Shown: positions 8,799 to 17,635 of the stretch, one piece after another
How the letters are laid out: each line of letters opens with the position of its first letter
How positions within the stretch are numbered: the stretch's first letter is position 1
Source: Amycolatopsis orientalis DSM 43388
GTDB lineage: Bacteria > Actinomycetota > Actinomycetes > Mycobacteriales > Pseudonocardiaceae
Direction of reading: 5' to 3'
Assembly (NCBI RefSeq): GCF_000411975.1
Contig: NZ_ASXG01000180.1
Location: 18,521 to 82,520 of the forward strand
DNA length: 64,000 nt
Position numbers and translations under genes: made by a program
Notes under the pieces: generated by a model
Seen by the model: the letters and a program-made list of their open reading frames with translations, nothing else
Databases searched by the model: none
Told to the model about the DNA's origin: nothing

Positions 8799-11675
8799 CT
8801 ACTTCGACTTCGTCGCGGTGCTGCTCCGCTTCGCCGGAGCCTTCTTCGCGGTAGTCGACTTAGCCGCCGTCGACTTGGTCGTGGTCGACTTCGCCGCAGT
8901 GGATTTCGCCGGCGCCTTGCGCGTCGTGCGCTTCTTCGGAGCCGGGCCCTTCGCGCGCTTCTCCGCCAGCAGCTCAGCCGCGCGCTCCGCGGTGAGTTCC
9001 TCGATGCTGTCGGACTTCCGCAGCGTCGCGTTGTACTCGCCGTCGGTCACGTACGGGCCGAAGCGGCCGTCCTTGACCACCATCGGCTTGCCCGACACCG
9101 GGTCGTCGCCGAGTTCCTTCAGCGGCGGACGCGCGGTGGCCGACCGGCCGCGCTGCTTCGGCTCCGAATAGATCTTCAGCGCCTCTTCCAGCGTGATCGT
9201 GAACAGCTGCTCCTCGGTCTGGATCGACCGCGAGTCCGTGCCCTTCTTCAGGTACGGCCCGTAGCGCCCGTTCTGCGCGGTGATCTCGTCGCCGGACTCC
9301 GGGTCCTTGCCCACGACCCGCGGCAGCGAAAGCAGCTTCAGCGCGTCGTCGAGCGTGATCGTCTCGATCGACATCGACTTGAACAGCGAGCCCGTACGCG
9401 GCTTCGGCATCTTCGCCTTCGCGGCCTTCTTCTGCGCCGCAGTGGCGTCCTCGGGCAGCTCCGGCTCCGGCAGCAGCTCGGTGACGTACGGGCCGAAGCG
9501 GCCTTCCTTCGCCACGATCTCGTGCCCGCTCACCGGGTCGGTGCCCAGCACCCGGCCTTCCTGCGGCGTCGCGAACAGCTTCTCCGCGATCTCCGGCGTC
9601 AGCTCGTCCGGCGGCAGGTCCTCGGGCAGATTCGCGCGCTGCGACTCGCCGTTGACCTCGCGCTCCAGGTACGGCCCGTAGCGGCCGACGCGCACCACGA
9701 CCTGGTGCCCTTCGGCGTCGCTGAACATCGGGATCGAGTTGATCTCGCGCGCGTCGATGCCCTCGACACTGCCGTCGACCAGCTTCTTCAGCCCGCCGAG
9801 ACGGCCCACCGAGCCCTCGACGCCGAAGTCGCCGCCGAAGTAGAACTTCGACAGCCATTCGACGCGGTGCTCGTCGCCGTTGGCGATGCGGTCCAGCTCG
9901 TCCTCGAGACCGGCGGTGAAGTTGTAGTCCACCAGCCGCTCGAAGTGCCGTTCCATCAGCCCGACCACGGCGAACGCGACCCACGAGGGCACCAGCGCGG
10001 AGCCCTTCTTCCACACGTAGCCGCGGTCCTGGATGGTCTTGATGATCGACGCGTACGTCGACGGGCGGCCGATGCCCAGCTCTTCCAGCTTGCTGACCAG
10101 GCTCGGCTCGGAGTACCGCGCCGGCGGCGACGTGGAGTGGCCGTCCGCGGACAGCTCGGGCGCGGTCAGGCCCTGGTCCTTGACCAGCACCGGAAGCCGG
10201 CTCTGCTTGTCGTCGGCCTCGCCGCCGGCCTCGGTGTCGACGGCCTCGACGTACGCCTTCAAGAAGCCGGCGAAGGTGATCGTCCGCCCCGAAGCGGCGA
10301 AGGTGCACTCCTCGCCGGTGGCGGCGGTGCCGATGATGCGCACCGACATCGTGGTGCCCTTCGCGTCCGCCATCTGCGACGCGATGGTGCGCTGCCAGAT
10401 CATCTCGTAAAGCCGGAACTCGTCGGTGTCCAGCTCGTTCGCGACCTGCCCCGGCGTACGGAAGACCTCGCCCGACGGCCGGATCGCCTCGTGCGCTTCC
10501 TGCGCGTTCTTCACCTTGCGCGTGTACTGGCGCGGCGACGGCGAGACGTACTCCTTGCCGTACAGCTGCGTCGCCTGGTTGCGCGCGGCGGTGATCGCCG
10601 ACTCCGACAGCGTCGTGGAGTCGGTACGCATATAAGTGATGTAACCGTTCTCGTACAGCTTCTGCGCGATCCGCATCGTGCGCTCCGAGGTGAAGCGCAG
10701 CTTGCGACCCGCCTCCTGCTGCAGCGTCGACGTCATGAACGGCGCGTACGGCTTGCGCGTGTACGGCTTCTCCTCGACGCGCGCGACCTTGAAGTCGCGC
10801 TCGCTCAACGCCTGGGCCAGCGCCCGCGCGTCGGACTCGCCGAGCACGCGGATGTCCGCCGCGTTGCCCTTGAGCCGCCCGTCGGAGTCGAAGTCGCGAC
10901 CCGTCGCCAGGCGCGAGCCGTCGACCGCGACGAGGCGCGCGGGGAACGTACGCGGCGAAGCGTCGGCGCCGGCGTCCATGGTCGCCGAGATGTCCCAGTA
11001 CGACGCCGAGGTGAAGCGCATCCGCTCACGCTCGCGCTCCACGACGATCCGCGTCGCCACGGACTGCACCCGGCCCGCCGAGAGCTTCGGCATGACCTTC
11101 TTCCACAGCACCGGCGAGACCTCGTAGCCGTAAAGCCGGTCGAGGATGCGGCGGGTTTCCTGCGCGTCGACGAGGTCGGCGTCCAGCTCGCGGGTGGCCG
11201 CGGCGGCGGCCTGGATGGCCTGCTCGGTGACCTCGTGGAAGACCATCCGGCGCACCGGGACCTTGGGCTTCAGGGTCTCCAGCAGGTGCCAGGCGATGGC
11301 CTCGCCCTCGCGGTCGGGGTCTGTCGCGAGGTAGAGCTCGTCGACGTCCTTCAGCAGCCCCTTCAGCTCGGTGACCTTGGACTTCTTGTCCGGGGTGACG
11401 ATGTAGAGCGGTTTGAAGTCGTTGTCGATGTCGACGCCGAGGCGGGCCCACGACTCGCCCTTGTACTGCGCGGGGACGTCGGCGGCGCCGCGGGGCAGGT
11501 CCCGGATGTGCCCGACGGAGGACTCGACGACGTAGTTGCCGCCGAGGTAGGGGGCGATCTTGCGGGCCTTGGTTGGCGACTCGACGATCACCAGCCGCCG
11601 TCGATCGGCACCGTTGCTCCCGGTGCCGCTCTTCTTGGTCCGTGTTCCTGCCACGCTGCCCTGCTCTCCACTCAT
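8799..11675 (-). CDS. topA: DNA topoisomerase I
   Basis: Type IA enzyme that relaxes negative supercoils. The Toprim domain starts with VIVESPTKARKI (about residues 29-40) and has the metal-binding DPDREG motif; the active-site Tyr is in YITYMRTDST (residue about 350). The C-terminal part holds several repeated GRFGPY/GRYGPYL domains, as in actinobacterial TopA, instead of Cys4 zinc fingers, and ends in a Lys/Ala/Ser/Thr-rich tail (residues about 910-958) like the processive DNA-binding tails of Streptomyces and mycobacteria. ATG 11675 gives 958 residues; GTG 11654 (VAGTRTKK, 951 residues) is an equally good start because of the AGGG upstream. Single-gene transcription unit. Confidence 0.97.
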   Translation of the reverse strand: MSGEQGSVAGTRTKKSGTGSNGADRRRLVIVESPTKARKIAPYLGGNYVVESSVGHIRDLPRGAADVPAQYKGESWARLGVDIDNDFKPLYIVTPDKKSKVTELKGLLKDVDELYLATDPDREGEAIAWHLLETLKPKVPVRRMVFHEVTEQAIQAAAAATRELDADLVDAQETRRILDRLYGYEVSPVLWKKVMPKLSAGRVQSVATRIVVERERERMRFTSASYWDISATMDAGADASPRTFPARLVAVDGSRLATGRDFDSDGRLKGNAADIRVLGESDARALAQALSERDFKVARVEEKPYTRKPYAPFMTSTLQQEAGRKLRFTSERTMRIAQKLYENGYITYMRTDSTTLSESAITAARNQATQLYGKEYVSPSPRQYTRKVKNAQEAHEAIRPSGEVFRTPGQVANELDTDEFRLYEMIWQRTIASQMADAKGTTMSVRIIGTAATGEECTFAASGRTITFAGFLKAYVEAVDTEAGGEADDKQSRLPVLVKDQGLTAPELSADGHSTSPPARYSEPSLVSKLEELGIGRPSTYASIIKTIQDRGYVWKKGSALVPSWVAFAVVGLMERHFERLVDYNFTAGLEDELDRIANGDEHRVEWLSKFYFGGDFGVEGSVGRLGGLKKLVDGSVEGIDAREINSIPMFSDAEGHQVVVRVGRYGPYLEREVNGESQRANLPEDLPPDELTPEIAEKLFATPQEGRVLGTDPVSGHEIVAKEGRFGPYVTELLPEPELPEDATAAQKKAAKAKMPKPRTGSLFKSMSIETITLDDALKLLSLPRVVGKDPESGDEITAQNGRYGPYLKKGTDSRSIQTEEQLFTITLEEALKIYSEPKQRGRSATARPPLKELGDDPVSGKPMVVKDGRFGPYVTDGEYNATLRKSDSIEELTAERAAELLAEKRAKGPAPKKRTTRKAPAKSTAAKSTTTKSTAAKSTTAKKAPAKRSSTATKSK

Positions 11676-11854
11676 CTCCGCGCCGCCGCAGCGGCGCTCT
11701 CCCCTCTGCGCCAGAGGGGTGCTGCGCCCGCGTCTCGACCTGTCAGTGTGCACGTCCCCGGTGTCCGCGCAGCGCCGAGGTGCCCTGACGAGCCGCCGGG
11801 CCCCTGCCCGTCGGATCGCCGCTGACCTCGGCGATGTTTCTTCTCCACACCTAG

Positions 11855-11874
11855 CACGTGATGTCGGACACGTG
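11855..11874. promoter_or_regulatory. Two CACGTG hexamers upstream of topA
   Basis: The palindrome CACGTG occurs at 11855-11860 and again at 11869-11874, 14 bp apart, in the 306-bp divergent region between topA and the secreted protease. The spacing suits a dimeric regulator, but no regulator is known to me for this arrangement. Confidence 0.3.
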
Positions 11875-11981
11875 CCGTGCAGGGTAACCGGTCAGGCCGC
11901 CGATACCCTCCGTTAGACGGTGGCGGGTCCAAGTCTGGCGACGGTTCACTTATTCCTCCCCCCAGCCGAAAGGAACCCACC

Positions 11982-12797
11982 ATGATCCGCCGACTGGTTG
12001 GCGCCGCGATCGCCGTCACGGCGACGTTCGCGCTGGTCACCGCCCCCGAGGCAAGCGCGGCGACCACCACGTTCACCGGTGCCGTGGCGCTGTCCAACTG
12101 CTCTGGTTCGGTCGTGAAACCGGCCGCCACGCCGATGGACGCGCCCGCGATGGTGCTGTCGAACGGCCACTGCCTCGAGGAAGGCATGCCCGAACCGGGT
12201 CAGGTGATCGTCGGACAGCCCTCGAACCGCTCGTTCGACCTGCTGTCGCCGGACGGGCAGAGCTCGGTGGGCACCGTGACCGCGACCAAGGTCGTCTACG
12301 CGACGATGACCGACACCGACATCTCGCTGTACCAGCTGAGCGACACCTACGCCGACATCCAGCAGAAGTACCAGGTCCCGCCGCTCGAACTGGTGAACAC
12401 GCACCCGCGGGCGGGCACGCCGATCGACGTGGTGTCCGGGTACTGGAAGCAGATCTACTCCTGCTCGATCGACGGGTTCGTGCACGAACTGCACGAGAAC
12501 AACTGGGTCTGGAAGGACTCGATCCGCTACGTGCCGGGTTGCGAGACCATCGGCGGCACCTCCGGTTCGCCGGTCGTCGACCGCAACACCGGCAAGGTCA
12601 TCGGCGTGAACAACACGTCGAACGACAACGGCGAGCGCTGCACGCTGAACAACCCGTGCGAGGTCGACGAAGCCGGCAACGTGACCGTGCGGCCGAACTA
12701 CAAGTACGGCGAGGAAACCTACGGAATCCCGGCCTGCCTGACCCCGGCCAACGAGATCGACCTCAACCAGCAGGGCTGCACGCTGCCGAAACCGTAA
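11982..12797 (+). CDS. Secreted trypsin-like serine protease
   Basis: 271 residues from ATG 11982, preceded by an AAAGGA ribosome site. Residues 1-31 are a Sec signal peptide (two Arg, hydrophobic core, cleavage after ASA). The mature part has the chymotrypsin-fold triad: His in SNGHC (about residue 67), Asp in TDTDIS (about residue 112) and Ser in GGTSGSP (about residue 200). Six or more Cys suggest disulfides, fitting export. In M. tuberculosis the counterpart position in this conserved region holds Rv3668c, also a predicted secreted protease. Divergent from topA. Confidence 0.9.
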   Translation: MIRRLVGAAIAVTATFALVTAPEASAATTTFTGAVALSNCSGSVVKPAATPMDAPAMVLSNGHCLEEGMPEPGQVIVGQPSNRSFDLLSPDGQSSVGTVTATKVVYATMTDTDISLYQLSDTYADIQQKYQVPPLELVNTHPRAGTPIDVVSGYWKQIYSCSIDGFVHELHENNWVWKDSIRYVPGCETIGGTSGSPVVDRNTGKVIGVNNTSNDNGERCTLNNPCEVDEAGNVTVRPNYKYGEETYGIPACLTPANEIDLNQQGCTLPKP

Positions 12798-12810
12798 CGC
12801 GGGTTCCCGG

Positions 12811-12850
12811 AAAGGTCCCTCGTCGCTCCGCTGAGCGGCGGGGGACCTTT
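12811..12850 (+). terminator. Protease gene terminator
   Basis: The arms AAAGGTCCC (12811-12819) and GGGACCTTT (12842-12850) pair perfectly, with a second GC-rich inner pairing, and CTTCT follows. It lies 14 bp after the protease stop and 13 bp before the stop of the convergent WhiA-like gene, so it may work for both. Confidence 0.75.
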
Positions 12851-12862
12851 CTTCTGCCCCGG

Positions 12863-13564
12863 CTAGCCCACAGCCTCCAGTAAATACTGTGTAGGACTCT
12901 CCGCGGCGGGGCTGCGCCGCGGCTCTCCTGGCGTCCGTTCGCGCCGTTCCCCGGCTGGCGGCAGCTCCGGCCATGCCGACTCCGCCCCGGCCGGCGGTTC
13001 GCCGATCAGCTCGAGCAGACCGGCCAGCTTCCGCCGTCCGCTGACCCGCACCGCGGGCCGCTCCGCCTTCGGCCCGAGCAACCGCGCCTGGACGCCCAAC
13101 GGCGCCAGCACGTCCAGCAGCTCCTCGTGCATCCCCGGGGCCAGCGGATCGACCCCCAGCAGGTAGCCGCCCGGTTCGGGACGACCGGCGGCCAGCGCCC
13201 ACATCCGCAGCATCGCGCCGCTCAGCCGGAAACCGCCGGGCACCGCCTTGCCCGAATCGTCTTCCGAGGGACCGGTGTGTCCCGGCCGGAGCCACTGTTC
13301 GGCGAGTCCGAGCAGATCGACCCGGAACGACGTGCGCACCTGCGGGCTGCCGCATTCGGCCACCGTGACCTGCGCGTCCGCGCCCCGGCTGCGGCATTCG
13401 CGCGCCAGCACCCGAGCCCGCCACGACTCCTCGACCAGCACCGACAGCCGCGCCGCCGTGCGGCCGAACCCGGTGATCTGCCCTTGGCAGCACAACAGCC
13501 CGGCCAGGTCGGGCAGCCCCGGGCCGGTCGCCTCCGCCGAGAACAGCGAGATCGTCCGATCCAC
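12863..13564 (-). CDS. WhiA-like protein lacking the C-terminal HTH
   Basis: 233 residues from GTG 13564. Residues about 1-90 (TISLFSAEA then SVLVEE..ARVLARECR) match the WhiA N-terminal domain layout, and residues about 110-195 (GGFRLSGAMLRMWALAAG, then PGMHEELLDVLAPLGV, then VRVSGRRKLAGLLELIG) follow the second LAGLIDADG-like half of WhiA, where the true protein has AxWRGAFLAHGSL and VVVRDGDAIGALLTRLGA. After residue about 205, where WhiA continues into its helix-turn-helix domain, this protein ends in a Pro/Arg-rich tail. WhiA controls sporulation septation and DNA-bound division genes; a copy without the HTH could be a modulator or decoy partner. Family call is by eye from pattern memory. 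Confidence 0.6.
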   Translation of the reverse strand: MDRTISLFSAEATGPGLPDLAGLLCCQGQITGFGRTAARLSVLVEESWRARVLARECRSRGADAQVTVAECGSPQVRTSFRVDLLGLAEQWLRPGHTGPSEDDSGKAVPGGFRLSGAMLRMWALAAGRPEPGGYLLGVDPLAPGMHEELLDVLAPLGVQARLLGPKAERPAVRVSGRRKLAGLLELIGEPPAGAESAWPELPPAGERRERTPGEPRRSPAAESPTQYLLEAVG

Positions 13565-13638
13565 GCCGCGATGATAGAACACAAGTTCGATCGAGAGCGA
13601 GCGTGACGGCGAGATTTTTCCCGGACACCCAGCGTTAT

Positions 13639-13654
13639 CGGTATAGTTATACCG
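13639..13654 (+). promoter_or_regulatory. Palindromic promoter/operator CGGTATAGTTATACCG
   Basis: A perfect inverted repeat with 7-bp arms sits in the 115-bp divergent gap between the WhiA-like gene and the nucleotidyltransferase. TATAGT (13642-13647) inside it is a good -10 element for the plus-strand gene, which would start transcription about 25 bases before its ATG. A palindrome covering the -10 is the typical place for a repressor site. Confidence 0.55.
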
Positions 13655-13679
13655 GCAGTGCCGACATTGGGGAGCGAGA

Positions 13680-14447
13680 ATGTTCGAGGTCGCCGAACGC
13701 GTCCGGATCCGGGACGAGCTGATCGCCGCCGCCCGCCAGGACGTCGACATCACGGGAGCCGCACTGGTCGGATCGGCCGCCCGCGATGCCGAGGACCGCT
13801 GGTCGGACATCGACCTGGTCCTCCAGCTCGCGCCCGAGGCGGACGAGCCCGCGGTCGTCGCACGCTGGACTCGCTCGCTCGACGATCGCTACGGAGTCGC
13901 CGACACCGTCGACGTGACCTCGCGCGAGGGCGTTCGCTACCGAGTCTTCCTCCTTGACTCTTCGCTTCAGGTCGACTTGTCGTTCTGGCCTCATGATTCG
14001 TTCCGCGCCACGGAAAACGGCTTTCGGCTCGTTTTCGGCCAGGCCAACGAGCCGGTCAGCGCGCCGGAACCAGGCAGCGAGCACGTGATCGGCATGGCGT
14101 GGCTGTACGCGTTGCACGCCCGCTCAGCGATCGCTCGCGGGCGAACGTGGCAAGCCGTTTTGATGCTCGACGATCTTCGCAACCAGATCATCACGCTGGA
14201 ATGCTTGCGGCACCGCTTGAATCCTCGGCACGGACGCGGAGTCGACCGACTGCCGGAGCCGGTGCTGGAGAGGTTGCGAGACAGCCGGGCGGCGTCGGTC
14301 GGCTTGGCCGAACTCGAACGCTCTCGGCAGTCGCTGCTTCAGCATTACCTGGCCGCCGTCGCGCACCATGACGCGGAGCGGGCCGGCGCCCTTCGGCGTG
14401 CGCTCGCTCCCGATCAGCGTGGCGCGGGCGGAACCACCAACTGCTGA
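13680..14447 (+). CDS. Nucleotidyltransferase-domain protein
   Basis: 255 residues. The N-terminal 110 residues form a minimal nucleotidyltransferase fold: GSAARDAEDRWSDIDL (about 36-51) is the GS..D.D metal-binding motif and the third Asp is in LQVDLSFW (about 100). The C-terminal half is helical, as in the aminoglycoside adenylyltransferase/kanamycin-type enzymes and in AadE-like proteins, so the likely reaction is transfer of a nucleotide from NTP to a small molecule or protein; the target is unknown. GGGGAG lies 7 bases before ATG 13680. It converges on the lipoprotein gene, with the 3' ends overlapping by 34 bp. Confidence 0.8.
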   Translation: MFEVAERVRIRDELIAAARQDVDITGAALVGSAARDAEDRWSDIDLVLQLAPEADEPAVVARWTRSLDDRYGVADTVDVTSREGVRYRVFLLDSSLQVDLSFWPHDSFRATENGFRLVFGQANEPVSAPEPGSEHVIGMAWLYALHARSAIARGRTWQAVLMLDDLRNQIITLECLRHRLNPRHGRGVDRLPEPVLERLRDSRAASVGLAELERSRQSLLQHYLAAVAHHDAERAGALRRALAPDQRGAGGTTNC

Positions 14448-15001
14448 CAGCCCGCCGCGCGCTTGCCCGCCGCGGACAGGGCTGGCGTCGCGTCCAAGCC
14501 TTTGAGGACGTCGAGCCGGGAAATCTGGTCGATCGCCGATTTGGCGTCGTCCAGCGCTGCCTTCACCTGGTCGGGAGTGCTGGCCGCGTCAAGCTTGCCG
14601 CGCACCTCGTCGGCTTGGTGCCGCACCGAAGTGAACTGGCCGAGCAAAGCCGTGCGCGCCGGTTCGCCGCCGGGCAGCGGCGCGGGACCGACCCGGTGCA
14701 GTCCGGAAACGGTCTGGTCGATGCCGCGAGAAACCGAGGCCAGAAGCTCGCTCGAAGTGCGGGTGGCCTGCGCGGACGAACTCGGGTCGATCGAGGGCAG
14801 ATTCGCCAGCGCCCGAACCAGATGCGTGACCGCCCCGCAGTATCCGTCGGCCCATTTCGCGGCCGGATCGGCTTGGCCCGCCGCCTCCGCGTGCCCGCCG
14901 GAAACGACCTGCTCATGCGGCGGCGGCGGTTGCCCGCAGCCAGTGAGCCCCAGTCCGATTCCTGTTGCCAGCGCGGCTAAACCGGTCCACCGCGGCCGCA
15001 C
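14414..15001 (-). CDS. Lipoprotein of unknown function
   Basis: 195 residues from GTG 15001, which has AGGAGT 7 bases upstream. The N-terminus (MRPRWTGLAALATG..) is a lipoprotein signal with lipobox LTGC at about residue 20-23, so the protein should be anchored to the outer face of the membrane. The mature part is all-helical in appearance, with two further Cys (YCGAV and GCQQ) that could form a disulfide. No catalytic motif is visible. Confidence 0.75.
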   Translation of the reverse strand: MRPRWTGLAALATGIGLGLTGCGQPPPPHEQVVSGGHAEAAGQADPAAKWADGYCGAVTHLVRALANLPSIDPSSSAQATRTSSELLASVSRGIDQTVSGLHRVGPAPLPGGEPARTALLGQFTSVRHQADEVRGKLDAASTPDQVKAALDDAKSAIDQISRLDVLKGLDATPALSAAGKRAAGCQQLVVPPAPR

Positions 15002-15136
15002 TCGCACCACTCCTGTCCGTCGAAACTCCTGCCCTCCGCACGGTACCGACCCGCCAGTAGTCCGCAACTCGCCCCGGGTCGCGGACGCGAACGGGCCCGG
15101 TACGCGAGGCGTACCGGGCCCGAATGGAGCAATGCG

Positions 15137-17422
15137 TCAGGCTTTCGCCTCCGCCGGAGTCTCCGACATGACGCTGCCGCGCCGCTTGGACGTCACGATA
15201 GCCGCGACGATCACCGCGACCGCGACCACCGCGATCACGATCCGCCACGTCGTGTCCGCGCCGCCGCCGAGCGTCAGCGTGACCACCGCGGGCGCGATCA
15301 GCACCGAGACCAGGTTCATGACCTTGATCAGCGGGTTGATCGCGGGACCGGCGGTGTCCTTGAACGGGTCGCCGACGGTGTCGCCGATGATCGTCGCCTC
15401 GTGCGCGTCGGAACCCTTGCCGCCGTGGTTGCCGTCCTCGACGAGCTTCTTGGCGTTGTCCCAGGCGCCACCGGAGTTGGCGAGGAAGATCGCCATCAGC
15501 GTGCCGGTCGCGATCGCGCCGGCCAGGTACCCGGCGAGCGCACCGGTGCCGAGACCGAACCCGACCGCGATCGGCGCGAAAACGGCCAGCAGACCCGGCG
15601 TCGCCAGCTCCCGCAGCGAATCGCGGGTGACGATGTCGACGACCTTGCCGTACTCGGGCCGCGTGGTGCCCTCCATGATCCCGGGGATGTCGCGGAACTG
15701 GCGGCGCACCTCGTACACCACCGCGCCGGCGGCGCGTGAAACCGCGTTGACCGCGAGACCGGAGAAGAGGAACACCACCGCCGCGCCGACGATCACGCCG
15801 ACCAGCGTGTTCGGGCTGACCACCTGGTTGACGAACGAGGTCACCGCGCTGACCGCGCCCTCGCCGCGTTCGGCGACGGTCTTCGCGATCGCGTCCGAAT
15901 AGGACCCGAACAGCGCCGTCGCCGCCAGCACCGCGGTGGCGATCGCGATGCCCTTGGTGATGGCCTTGGTGGTGTTGCCGACCGCGTCCAGTTCGGTGAG
16001 GATCTGCGCGGCCTTCTCGTCGACGTCGCCGGACATCTCGGCGATGCCCTGCGCGTTGTCCGAGACGGGGCCGAACGTGTCCATCGCCACGATGACGCCG
16101 ACGGTGGTCAGCAGGCCGGTGCCGGCCAGCGCCACCGCGAACAGCGCGACGCCGCCGCCGAGCAGGTAAGCGCCGAACACGGCCGCGCCGATCACCAGCG
16201 CGGTGTACACGGCGGACTCGAACCCGACCGAGATGCCGGACAGGATCACCGTCGCCGCACCGGTTTCCGACGTCTTGCCGACGTCCTGCACCGGCTTGTG
16301 CTCGGTGCCGGTGTAGTAGCCGGTGATGCGCAGGATCAGCGCGGCGAGCACGATGCCGATGATCACCGAGACGGTGGCGATCACCGCCGGGTTGCCGGTG
16401 TTGTGCGCGTAGCCCTCGCCGAATTCGGCGAAGCTGCCCGGCAGGTACACGAACGCGGCGATCGCCGACAGCACCGCGGAGATGACCGCGGAGATGTAGA
16501 ACGAGCGGTTGATCGTGACCAGGCCGCCCTCGCCCGCACGCGCCTTGGTGATGTAGACGCCGATCACCGCGGTGATCACGCCGATGGCCGGCACGATCAG
16601 CGGGAAGATCAGGCCGGACGCGCCGAACGCGGAGCTGCCGAGGATCAGCGCGGCGACGAGCATCACCGCGTAGGACTCGAAGAGGTCCGCGGCCATGCCC
16701 GCGCAGTCGCCCACGTTGTCGCCGACGTTGTCCGCGATCGTCGCGGCGTTGCGGGGGTCGTCCTCCGGGATGCCCTGCTCGACCTTGCCGACCAGGTCGG
16801 CGCCGACGTCGGCGGCCTTCGTGAAGATACCGCCGCCGACCCGCATGAACATGGCGATCAGAGCCGCGCCGAAACCGAAGCCCTCCAACACCTTCGGTGC
16901 CTGGCCGGTGTAGACGAGCACCACGATCGCGGCGCCGAGGAGGCCGAGCCCGACGGTGATCATGCCGACCACGCCGCCGGTGCGGAACGCCACGCGCATC
17001 GCCTTCTCGCGCCCGCCGTCTTCGCGCGACGCGGCGGCCACGCGCAGGTTCGCCTGCGTGGCCAGCCACATGCCGAGGTAGCCGATGGTGAACGAGAACG
17101 CCGCCCCGATGAGGAAGAAGATCGACCGGCCGATCCTCTCGTTCCAGTCGTCCGCGGGGAGCGCGAACAGGAGCAGGAACACGATCACGCCGAAGATGCC
17201 GAGGGTGTTGCGCTGCCGCTTCAGGTATGCGGCCGCACCTTCTTGCACTGCCTTCGCGATGTCCTGCATCTTGGCGGTGCCCTGGCCCGCGGCCAGCACC
17301 TCCTTGAGCAGGACGTAGCCGATGGCCAGTGCGACAAGGGCGACCACGGCGACCACACCGACAATGGTGTAGCCACCCCCGGAGAGCGTGATGCCGCCCT
17401 CCGCGAGGAACTGCCGGGACAT
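15137..17422 (-). CDS. hppA: Proton-translocating membrane pyrophosphatase
   Basis: 761 residues, about 16 membrane helices. It hydrolyses pyrophosphate and pumps protons out of the cytoplasm. The signature DVGADLVGKVE and the acidic cluster DNVGDNVGDCAGMAADLFE are present, as is the second cluster DTVGDPFKDTAGPAINPLIK near the C-terminus. The motif GNTTKAITKG has Lys and Thr at the two positions that mark potassium-independent proton pumps (potassium-dependent enzymes have Ala there). ATG 17422 has a perfect AGGAGGA site. Single gene, divergent from the helicase. Confidence 0.97.
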   Translation of the reverse strand: MSRQFLAEGGITLSGGGYTIVGVVAVVALVALAIGYVLLKEVLAAGQGTAKMQDIAKAVQEGAAAYLKRQRNTLGIFGVIVFLLLFALPADDWNERIGRSIFFLIGAAFSFTIGYLGMWLATQANLRVAAASREDGGREKAMRVAFRTGGVVGMITVGLGLLGAAIVVLVYTGQAPKVLEGFGFGAALIAMFMRVGGGIFTKAADVGADLVGKVEQGIPEDDPRNAATIADNVGDNVGDCAGMAADLFESYAVMLVAALILGSSAFGASGLIFPLIVPAIGVITAVIGVYITKARAGEGGLVTINRSFYISAVISAVLSAIAAFVYLPGSFAEFGEGYAHNTGNPAVIATVSVIIGIVLAALILRITGYYTGTEHKPVQDVGKTSETGAATVILSGISVGFESAVYTALVIGAAVFGAYLLGGGVALFAVALAGTGLLTTVGVIVAMDTFGPVSDNAQGIAEMSGDVDEKAAQILTELDAVGNTTKAITKGIAIATAVLAATALFGSYSDAIAKTVAERGEGAVSAVTSFVNQVVSPNTLVGVIVGAAVVFLFSGLAVNAVSRAAGAVVYEVRRQFRDIPGIMEGTTRPEYGKVVDIVTRDSLRELATPGLLAVFAPIAVGFGLGTGALAGYLAGAIATGTLMAIFLANSGGAWDNAKKLVEDGNHGGKGSDAHEATIIGDTVGDPFKDTAGPAINPLIKVMNLVSVLIAPAVVTLTLGGGADTTWRIVIAVVAVAVIVAAIVTSKRRGSVMSETPAEAKA

Positions 17423-17635
17423 TCGTCCTCCTGGGAACGCCGTCTGGCCAGCGCGGGCCCGTCGTACCCGGCGCGCCTGCACTGGCGGGGATCTGTGCCG
17501 AAGGACACGCTAGCCGTGCGAGCAATGCACGTCTCACATGACTCTCGCCACAGTGGGTGTGGATCGGGGGAGTGTATTGGTAGTGATCCGCCCGTCCGCA
17601 ATGCGTCCCGGTGAGAGTACGTTCGGTGACCTTGT

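Noticed and set aside
8541..11825. A 1094-codon plus-strand frame antisense to topA
   Set aside because: Arg/Leu/Asp-rich repetitive translation opposite a full-length topoisomerase; a mirror frame.
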